This document shows positions 8,256-13,715 of a stretch of DNA of 16,715 nt, in pieces; position 1 is the first letter of the stretch, and each line of letters opens with the position of its first letter. This DNA comes from Flavobacterium sp. (lineage in GTDB: Bacteria > Bacteroidota > Bacteroidia > Flavobacteriales > Flavobacteriaceae): the NCBI RefSeq assembly GCF_030146175.1, contig NZ_JASLCE010000031.1, positions 1 through 16,715 of the forward strand, written 5' to 3'. Made by a program: the position numbers and the translations under genes. The notes below the pieces were generated by a model, which saw only the letters and a program-made list of their open reading frames with translations, was not told the DNA's origin and did not search any database.

Positions 8256-8630
8256 ATGAACGATATCAGCACTTTCGAAGACGTACAAGCACTGGTCGAT
8301 ACTTTCTACGGAAAAGTACAGCAGGACGATTATATCGGACCGATTTTCAATAGTAAAATACAAGATCGCTGGCCGGAACATCTGGCCAAAATGTACCGGT
8401 TCTGGGAAAGCATTTTACTGGATAACCATACCTATTCCGGCCGACCTTTCCCGCCACACGCATTTTTACCCGTAGACGCCACGCATTTTAACCGTTGGCT
8501 TACCCTATTTACCGCTACGGTCGATTCCCTTTTTGTCGGACCAATCGCCGAGGAAGCCAAAGAAAGGGCTGCAAAAATGGCAGCCATGTTTCATTATAAA
8601 ATAGAATACATTAAAAATAACGCAATATAA
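8256..8630 (+). CDS. Group III truncated haemoglobin
   Basis: This 124-residue haem protein fits the truncated haemoglobin III (TrHb3) family, whose members bind O2 or ligands such as NO and cyanide; a physiological role here is not known. Family features are VDTFYGKVQQDDYIGPIFN near the N-terminus (B helix, with the aromatic FY pair), RFWESILL, PFPPHAFLP with a candidate distal histidine, and THFNRWLTLF containing the proximal F8 histidine. Length is normal for the family. The start codon lies 9 bp downstream of a strong terminator. Its transcript must therefore begin within or right at that hairpin, or come from readthrough. The aromatic amino acid hydroxylase gene follows 76 bp downstream behind its own promoter. 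Confidence 0.9.
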   Translation: MNDISTFEDVQALVDTFYGKVQQDDYIGPIFNSKIQDRWPEHLAKMYRFWESILLDNHTYSGRPFPPHAFLPVDATHFNRWLTLFTATVDSLFVGPIAEEAKERAAKMAAMFHYKIEYIKNNAI

Positions 8631-8650
8631 TTCCGGGATTGAAATTCCAA

Positions 8651-8681
8651 TTGCTAACTCCCTAAAGATTTCGTAATTTTA
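8651..8681 (+). promoter_or_regulatory. Promoter of the aromatic amino acid hydroxylase gene
   Basis: TTG at 8651-8653 and TAATTTTA at 8674-8681 are separated by 20 bp. This matches the flavobacterial promoter TTG-N17-23-TAnnTTTG with one mismatch in the last base. The start codon is 25 bp downstream at 8707. Confidence 0.6.
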
Positions 8682-8706
8682 CACCAAACAGCAACAATTT
8701 TTAATC

Positions 8707-10464
8707 ATGAATCCATCGTTTGAAACCAATCCCTTAATTGAGCGCTTACCCAAGCATCTGAAGCAATTTATCAAACCACAGGATTATGACGAGTATACTC
8801 CGATTAATCAGGCCGTTTGGCGCTATGTGATGCGTAAAAATGTGGATTACCTCGGAAAAGTAGCCCACAGCTCGTATCTGGATGGTCTTCGCCAGACGGG
8901 AATTTCTATCGAAAGTATCCCGAATATGTACGGTATGAACCGTATCCTAAAAGAAATCGGTTGGGCCGCTGTTGCCGTAGACGGTTTTATCCCACCCAAT
9001 GCTTTTATGGAATTTCAGGCGTATAACGTACTCGTTATTGCGTCCGATATCCGTCAGCTGGAACATATCGAATATACACCTGCTCCCGATATTATTCACG
9101 AAGGAGCCGGCCACGCCCCTATTATTGCCAATCCGGAATATGCCGAATACCTGCGTCGTTTTGGTGAAATTGGTTGTAAAGCCATTTCATCGGCACGGGA
9201 TTACGAAATGTATGAAGCGATTCGTTTGCTTTCGATTTTGAAAGAAGCCGAAGGTACACCGCAAAACGAAATCGAAGCCGCTGAAAAGCGTGTCGACGAG
9301 TTACAAAACGATATGGGTGAATTGTCCGAAATGGCACAAATCCGAAACTTACACTGGTGGACCGTGGAATACGGTTTAATCGGAACCGTAGACAATCCAA
9401 AAATCTATGGCGCCGGACTTCTTTCCTCTATTGGAGAAAGTGCCTGGTGTATGACCGATAATGTAAAGAAAATCCCATACGATATCAGTGCGGCCAATCA
9501 AAGTTTTGACATCACCAAACCGCAACCGCAATTGTATGTAACGCCTGATTTTGCACACCTCAACCTCGTACTGGAAGAGTTTGCTAATAAAATGGCATTG
9601 CGTACTGGCGGATTATCCGGAATTCAGAAATTAATTCATTCCAAAGCCTTAGGAACTATTGAATTGAGTACCGGTATTCAGGTTTCAGGTGTTTTCACCA
9701 ATGTGATCGAACACGAAGGCAAACCGGTTTATATTCAGACAACCGGAAAAACAGCCTTATCCTACCGCGAAAAAGAACTGGTTGGCCATGGTACCGAATA
9801 CCATGCCGAAGGTTTCGGAAGTCCGCTCGGGAAATTAAAAGGAATCAATCTGGCTATCGAAGACATGAGTCCAAGGGATTTAAGTGCTTATGCCATATTC
9901 GAAGGACAGGTTGTTACGCTTGAATTTGAAGGAAATATCAAAGTTTCCGGAGAAATCATTACCGGTTCCCGAAATTTACAGGGTAAAATCATCACCATCA
10001 GCTTTAAAAACTGTACGGTGACATATAACGACACCGTATTATTCCAACCGGAATGGGGTATTTATGATATGGCTGTTGGTAAGAAAATCATTGCTGCTTT
10101 TTCAGGTCCGGCCGATGTTAGAAGCTTCGATTTGATTACACATGTGCCATCATCGCAAACCATTAAAGCGCAAAAAACACCGGAACGTTTAAAACTGGAA
10201 GCGTTATACCAAAATATCCGCGACATCCGCGAAGGAAAAACCACCGGAAACCCGGATGCCATTTTCGAAACTCTGCAAAACGAACATCCGAAAGACTGGT
10301 TATTGTCTGTTGAAATTGCCGAACTGGCTCATAAAAACAACAACCATGCTCTGGAAAATAAAGTTTTAGCCCATTTGGAACAGTTAAAAACGACGCGTCC
10401 GGAAGTTGCTCATTTAATTAGCAACGGACTCGAACTTATTTTCGAAAACGAAAGCGTAAATTAA
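8707..10464 (+). CDS. Aromatic amino acid hydroxylase (phenylalanine 4-monooxygenase-like), extended form
   Basis: This is a pterin-dependent, non-haem iron hydroxylase of the phenylalanine/tyrosine/tryptophan hydroxylase family, probably turning phenylalanine into tyrosine in the cytoplasm. The iron-binding triad is visible: H131 and H136 in PDIIHEGAGHAP, and E221 in WWTVEYGLIG. Two features set it apart from the ~300-residue bacterial enzymes. First, the second His and the Glu are 85 residues apart where about 41 is usual; the added charged stretch (about 175-212, KEAEGTPQNEIEAAEKRVDELQ and onward) looks helical. Second, about 270 residues follow the catalytic core, rich in beta-strand-like sequence (about 320-480) and ending in a helical tail. 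I recall similar long forms in other Bacteroidetes. Substrate preference cannot be read from sequence, so no symbol is given. It has its own upstream promoter. Confidence 0.88.
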   Translation: MNPSFETNPLIERLPKHLKQFIKPQDYDEYTPINQAVWRYVMRKNVDYLGKVAHSSYLDGLRQTGISIESIPNMYGMNRILKEIGWAAVAVDGFIPPNAFMEFQAYNVLVIASDIRQLEHIEYTPAPDIIHEGAGHAPIIANPEYAEYLRRFGEIGCKAISSARDYEMYEAIRLLSILKEAEGTPQNEIEAAEKRVDELQNDMGELSEMAQIRNLHWWTVEYGLIGTVDNPKIYGAGLLSSIGESAWCMTDNVKKIPYDISAANQSFDITKPQPQLYVTPDFAHLNLVLEEFANKMALRTGGLSGIQKLIHSKALGTIELSTGIQVSGVFTNVIEHEGKPVYIQTTGKTALSYREKELVGHGTEYHAEGFGSPLGKLKGINLAIEDMSPRDLSAYAIFEGQVVTLEFEGNIKVSGEIITGSRNLQGKIITISFKNCTVTYNDTVLFQPEWGIYDMAVGKKIIAAFSGPADVRSFDLITHVPSSQTIKAQKTPERLKLEALYQNIRDIREGKTTGNPDAIFETLQNEHPKDWLLSVEIAELAHKNNNHALENKVLAHLEQLKTTRPEVAHLISNGLELIFENESVN

Positions 10465-10504
10465 ATCCGTAACAATTGTTACAACCCTATACCTGAAAGT
10501 CCCG

Positions 10505-10512
10505 TACCTTTG
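10505..10512 (+). promoter_or_regulatory. -7 promoter element for the rhodanese gene
   Basis: TACCTTTG matches TAnnTTTG exactly and lies 15 bp before the ATG at 10528. A TTG at 10476-10478 is 26 bp upstream, longer than usual; a TTA at 10479-10481 gives a 23-bp spacer. The element contains the in-frame TTG at 10510, so that codon is unlikely to be the translation start. Confidence 0.5.
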
Positions 10513-10527
10513 ATAAAAATTAAAGTT

Positions 10528-10836
10528 ATGGGACTTTTAGATTTATTAGGATTGGGCAATAAAAATGAGATGATACAGGAATTTGTAGCCAAAGGTGCTA
10601 TCATTCTTGATGTACGAACACCGGAAGAATTTGCCGGTGGTCATATTCCAAATTCCAGGAATATTCCTTTGCTACGGATCAGTTCTGAAATCGCTACCAT
10701 CAAAAAATGGAACAAACCGGTGATCACCTGTTGTCGTTCCGGAATGCGAAGTGCACAAGCTGCAACAGTATTAAAACAAAACAATATCGAAGTGATCAAC
10801 GGTGGCGGCTGGAATAGCCTGGAAAGCAAACTGTAA
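10528..10836 (+). CDS. Single-domain rhodanese-like sulfurtransferase
   Basis: This 102-residue protein is one rhodanese domain, the cytoplasmic fold that carries sulphur as a cysteine persulphide and passes it to acceptors such as cyanide or thiols. Family marks are ILDVRTPEEFAGGHIPNSRNIPL near the N-terminus and the active-site loop CCRSGMRS, with C69 as the catalytic cysteine, then GGGWNSL near the end. There is no signal peptide. The frame opens at a TTG at 10510, but that codon belongs to the promoter element, so I use the ATG at 10528 (MGLLDLLGLG). Its own promoter and a strong terminator make it a monocistronic unit. The physiological sulphur donor and acceptor are unknown. Confidence 0.88.
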   Translation: MGLLDLLGLGNKNEMIQEFVAKGAIILDVRTPEEFAGGHIPNSRNIPLLRISSEIATIKKWNKPVITCCRSGMRSAQAATVLKQNNIEVINGGGWNSLESKL

Positions 10837-10860
10837 TGCTATTTTCTTTATCGAATTTAT

Positions 10861-10902
10861 AAAAAAACAACCCTGCCAGAATCTGACAGGGTTGTTTTTT
10901 TT
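10861..10902. terminator. Bidirectional terminator between convergent rhodanese and DUF4230 genes
   Basis: Seven A's and CAACCCTG (10861-10875) pair with CAGGGTTG and seven T's (10887-10901), extended inward by CAG/CTG after one C-A mismatch. With A-runs and T-runs on the two sides it can end the plus-strand rhodanese transcript and the minus-strand DUF4230 transcript, whose stop is at 10916. Confidence 0.92.
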
Positions 10903-10915
10903 CGGAACTATTCTT

Positions 10916-11602
10916 TTATAATTTCACTTGTTCTCCCAACTGTTGTTCATTTTCCAACACCTGGTTTTCATATTGTAATTTCCACCCTAAAGAATTCGTC
11001 AGGATTAAGATTTTAGACAATTCACTGATCAATCGGTTCTTCGCATTCGATTTCAAGGTCGATGTTTCCATCTTACGCGCCAGATCTTCTTTTACTTTTT
11101 TACTGATTTTATTGTAATCGTCTCCGGTAAACGGATTCATCCGGCTTTGATCCACATCATAGAACTGAATATCCGGACTAATCTTGATTTCTTCCTTCGG
11201 AATATTGACTATCGTAATGGTTTTGTTCTTTTCGTCAATATCATATTTCACCTGACGTAAATCATAGGCTACCGTTACATCAGCATTGATCACAATCAAA
11301 GCTTTTTTTTCGAACGTCAACAGATTCATCAGGTATTTTTGTTGGTCTTTATAGGTCATTACCTGGGCATAATGTCCTTCTGTTACAACCAGTTTTCCAA
11401 CATTTTTAATTTGCTGCTGAATCAAATTGGTATTGTATTCAGTCGAAGTGGTATTCTTTTCGGAAGTCACCCATTTATAGATTACAAATCCGATGATTAT
11501 AAAAATCAGCAAATACATCATTTTCCCGGAACGCGCCAACGCCTGAACTACGGGTACTAACATGTTTTTGATCTGTGTTTCTTCTGACGTTTTTCGTGGC
11601 AT
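10916..11602 (-). CDS. DUF4230 membrane-anchored protein
   Basis: This 228-residue protein has a short N-terminal segment, one transmembrane helix (about 27-45, KMMYLLIFIIIGFVIYKWV) and a long soluble domain that I assign to DUF4230. Typical parts of the domain are KNVGKLVVTEGHYAQVMTY, KKALIVINADVTVAYDL and a C-terminal helical region. With one helix near the N-terminus the domain probably faces the periplasm. Function is unknown; no enzymatic motif is visible. I use the ATG at 11602 (MPRKTSEETQ). An in-frame ATG at 11644 would add 14 residues (MQCPIDYILLLRYT) that read as untranslated leader. It shares the bidirectional terminator with the convergent rhodanese gene. Confidence 0.82.
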   Translation of the reverse strand: MPRKTSEETQIKNMLVPVVQALARSGKMMYLLIFIIIGFVIYKWVTSEKNTTSTEYNTNLIQQQIKNVGKLVVTEGHYAQVMTYKDQQKYLMNLLTFEKKALIVINADVTVAYDLRQVKYDIDEKNKTITIVNIPKEEIKISPDIQFYDVDQSRMNPFTGDDYNKISKKVKEDLARKMETSTLKSNAKNRLISELSKILILTNSLGWKLQYENQVLENEQQLGEQVKL

Positions 11603-11692
11603 AGTATAACGCAATAATAATATATAATCTATAGGACATTGCAAAAAGCAAACATCCTTTTTCTAAAATAAATCGTTTTGTTAGAGCTTTAA

Positions 11693-11721
11693 AAGTTAAA
11701 AAAGGAGTCAATCTATTTGAC
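11693..11721 (-). terminator. Weak hairpin plus T-run downstream of the DUF3800 gene
   Basis: On the minus strand GTCAA-ATAGA-TTGAC (11721-11707) forms a 5-bp hairpin, followed after TCC by six T's (11703-11698). It could end minus-strand transcription from DUF3800 before the DUF4230 gene. The stem is short, so this is a weak call. Confidence 0.35.
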
Positions 11722-11739
11722 TTTAAAGGTAATCAAAAA

Positions 11740-11770
11740 TTGGTTTCCTAGATCTATTTCACTACATTTG
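11740..11770 (+). promoter_or_regulatory. Plus-strand promoter of a short transcript
   Basis: TTG (11740-11742) and TACATTTG (11763-11770) with a 20-bp spacer match the flavobacterial promoter consensus TTG-N17-23-TAnnTTTG exactly. No annotated plus-strand gene follows; a terminator lies 34 bp downstream. Confidence 0.65.
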
Positions 11771-11774
11771 TATA

Positions 11775-11840
11775 TGGATTGGGGTGTCTCCCGGTCGGTA
11801 AAGTGACCTATCATATTGTAATGATAGGTCTTTTATTTTA
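11775..11840 (+). ncRNA. Candidate small RNA (~60 nt), possibly carrying a 10-codon leaderless ORF
   Basis: Transcription from the promoter at 11740-11770 would begin near 11775-11778 and stop in the T-rich run at 11831-11840, giving an RNA of about 60 nt. Its 5' part, GGGGTGTCTCCCGGTCGG, can form a small GGG/CCC hairpin. GGTC (11793-11796) can pair with GACC (11805-11808) as an alternative to the terminator stem. The ATG at 11774-11776 opens a 10-codon frame, MDWGVSRSVK, ending in a TGA at 11804-11806 where the terminator stem begins, so the product might be a leaderless peptide instead. It is an RNA of unknown type. Flavo-1 is one known flavobacterial RNA class to compare, but I cannot confirm a match. 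The exact 5' end is inferred. Confidence 0.5.
11805..11840 (+). terminator. Intrinsic terminator of the small transcript
   Basis: GACCTATCAT (11805-11814) pairs perfectly with ATGATAGGTC (11821-11830) around a 6-nt loop, followed by TTTTATTTTA. The T-tract is on the plus strand only; the minus-strand side (ACTTTACC) has none, so it does not serve the DUF3800 gene. The last three bases (11838-11840) are also the reverse complement of that gene's TAA stop. Confidence 0.85.
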
Positions 11841-12572
11841 TGGGAATATCTTAAGCCCGTGCAATTTACCGTCTTTCTGATATATTTTAGGTTTTATTAG
11901 TTCAAAGGCTGGATTTTTACTTTCCGGGCTTATAATTTTTCTTGCAATCGGGTAAGCCAGTAAATCCGCAATCTGAAGTCCACTTATATTTTCTTTTTTA
12001 GAAAAGAAATGAGGTTCTGCTCCAATGTTTCTGAATCTATTACCCCTAACATAATAGGTTCCATTATTTCTTATTGCCGCTATATGAGTCGCTAATTTCC
12101 GATCTTCTTTCTGTCCTCTCTTTTCAATACCGATTTCTAAGGCAACCTTATCTTCCTTTTTTCCTTCCAAACAAAATAAGGCTCTTTCCATTACAAAAGA
12201 AAGTGCTACTTCATATACATCGTCTTTTAACTTTCCATGGCATTGTATAAACTTTTCTTTTTTGATAGCCGATGCTATTACTGTATAATCCAATTCTGTC
12301 ATAATCGTATTCAGATCAGAATAAAAGCGTTCTTTGACACCTAAATCAAATAATAATGCAAATTCATTATAGCATTTCCTGATATCTCTGGAATGTAGAA
12401 TAACAGTATCGCTATTCCAATATTTCAGCTTTAGCGACATCAGTTTTACTTTCAACTTACGATATTCCCTATTTGAAATAAGCACACCACACAAAACAAA
12501 TACCGGAAAACCCGGATCTATTTTGTTTAGCCCATGATCACCACTTTCATCCAAGAGCAATTTATAACGCAT
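11838..12572 (-). CDS. DUF3800 domain protein, AT-rich, possibly acquired
   Basis: This 244-residue protein starts MRYKLLLDESGDHGL; the DESGD motif (D8-E9) at the very N-terminus and QIADLLAYPIAR near the end (Q200, D203, Y207) are hallmarks of DUF3800. The acidic residues resemble a metal-binding nuclease-like site, and the family is often placed with RNase H-like folds, but activity is not established. DUF3800 genes occur sporadically and often near mobile or defence genes, as I recall. The gene is visibly poorer in GC (sampled lines near 30%, against about 45% in the adjacent GSCFA gene), which suggests horizontal acquisition. I use the ATG at 12572; an in-frame ATG at 12626 would add 18 residues (MLPIGGLYVFCVITKGKY) unlike the family start. 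No transposase or partner gene is visible. Confidence 0.8.
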   Translation of the reverse strand: MRYKLLLDESGDHGLNKIDPGFPVFVLCGVLISNREYRKLKVKLMSLKLKYWNSDTVILHSRDIRKCYNEFALLFDLGVKERFYSDLNTIMTELDYTVIASAIKKEKFIQCHGKLKDDVYEVALSFVMERALFCLEGKKEDKVALEIGIEKRGQKEDRKLATHIAAIRNNGTYYVRGNRFRNIGAEPHFFSKKENISGLQIADLLAYPIARKIISPESKNPAFELIKPKIYQKDGKLHGLKIFP

Positions 12573-12662
12573 ATACTTTCCCTTTGTTATAACACAAAAC
12601 ACATAGAGGCCTCCAATTGGAAGCATCTTAATTTGTTATTTTAAGGGGGAAATTCCGAATAA

Positions 12663-13613
12663 CTATCCGAAAGAAATATTAGGATATTCTGTTACTAATC
12701 TAGTAATCTTTATTTTTAAATTTTCCAGAAAACGGAGATGCTGTTCCGAATCGGGATTAAACGAACGATGCGCCAGCCCTTTTTGAATACTATCGACTTC
12801 CTTCATAACCGGCCAGGTCGTTTCTGCTATCCAGGCTTCCGTAAAACGCTGCCAGATATAGTCGATCGCAATTCCATTCGGGTGTAGCATGTCTTCGGCA
12901 TAAAAACGATAATCCCGCAATTCGTCCATCATGATCTCATAACTTGGAAAATAAACCGCATTTGATGTTTCCGAAATCACCTGATGAACAGCCGTGATCA
13001 GATTGGCCTTACTCCATTGATTTTCTACAAAGCCGTCTTTACTATGGCGTACCGGCGAAACGGTAAAAACAAACTGCGCTTTTGGATTTAATTGCGAAAT
13101 ACCGGCAATCATCCTTTCCAAACTCTCCTGAATAACGGCAACCGACAATAATTCTTTTTTAAACTGCTTTTGCGGGACTTTATGACAATTCGCAACTATT
13201 TTATCGTCTTCCGTTTTTCGATATACCCAGGCCGTTCCTAAGGTGATCAAAACGTGTGTCGCGTTGGCAAGTCGGTTTCGAGTTTCGGAAGCTGCCTTAG
13301 TAAGGTTTTGTAGCAATTGCTCCGAATCGGTCGCATTCAGATCCGAATGGACATCATAAGAATGCCATTGTTCGTTATAAAAAAAGATATCCTCCTGGGT
13401 AAATTGTTTTTCCTGTAGGGCAAAATCAATCGCTTTTTCGATCGCCAGCGGATGAAACAGTATTCCAAACGGATTACAATAATTCCGAAACCGGAAATAA
13501 TCCAGTTTTTCACTCATATTGACCGCAAAACACGAACCCCAAGACACCACTTTTGAATTATAATCGATTGGATTATTGCTCTTTAAAATAGGTATTTCGG
13601 TTCTGAATTTCAT
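12663..13613 (-). CDS. GSCFA domain protein (SGNH-hydrolase-like)
   Basis: This 316-residue protein begins MKFRTEIPILKSNNPIDYNS and carries the family-naming motif SWGSCFA (S27 as possible nucleophile). Further conserved parts are NPFGILFHP, LITLGTAWVY, FTVSPVRH and EDMLHPNG with D241 and H244. A Ser in an early GxS-like motif and a late DxxH pair is the arrangement of SGNH/GDSL esterases, so hydrolysis of an ester or acetyl group is a reasonable guess; the substrate is unknown. No signal peptide is visible. I use the ATG at 13613 because the upstream in-frame ATG at 13667 lies inside the region of the promoter and next to the alaS terminator. It lies just downstream of alaS but behind a terminator and its own promoter. 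Confidence 0.88.
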   Translation of the reverse strand: MKFRTEIPILKSNNPIDYNSKVVSWGSCFAVNMSEKLDYFRFRNYCNPFGILFHPLAIEKAIDFALQEKQFTQEDIFFYNEQWHSYDVHSDLNATDSEQLLQNLTKAASETRNRLANATHVLITLGTAWVYRKTEDDKIVANCHKVPQKQFKKELLSVAVIQESLERMIAGISQLNPKAQFVFTVSPVRHSKDGFVENQWSKANLITAVHQVISETSNAVYFPSYEIMMDELRDYRFYAEDMLHPNGIAIDYIWQRFTEAWIAETTWPVMKEVDSIQKGLAHRSFNPDSEQHLRFLENLKIKITRLVTEYPNISFG

Positions 13614-13630
13614 GATTGTATTTGTTTCTA

Positions 13631-13664
13631 CAAACTTAAGGATATTACGCCATTTTCGGACAAA
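13631..13664 (-). promoter_or_regulatory. Promoter of the GSCFA gene
   Basis: On the minus strand TTTG (13664-13661) and TAAGTTTG (13638-13631) are separated by 22 bp, matching the flavobacterial consensus exactly in the -7 box. The ATG at 13613 follows after 17 bp. The -33 element overlaps the end of the alaS terminator tract. Confidence 0.65.
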
Positions 13665-13696
13665 CAAAAAACCCGAAGTATACTTCGGGTCTTTTT
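13665..13696. terminator. Terminator of alaS
   Basis: The 20-bp perfect palindrome ACCCGAAGTATACTTCGGGT (13671-13690) is followed on the minus strand by five T's (13670-13666), and on the plus strand by CTTTTT. It lies 25 bp after the alaS stop and insulates the GSCFA gene. It could act in either direction, but no plus-strand gene ends here. Confidence 0.92.
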
Positions 13697-13715
13697 ATAT
13701 TTAGTGATCTCAAAT

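Noticed and set aside
10510..10527. TTG start for the rhodanese gene
   Set aside because: The TTG is part of the TAnnTTTG promoter element, so it would lie upstream of the transcript start; the ATG at 10528 fits better.
11475..11711. 78-codon minus-strand ORF overlapping the DUF4230 gene
   Set aside because: It is out of frame with DUF4230 over most of its length and has no recognisable features.
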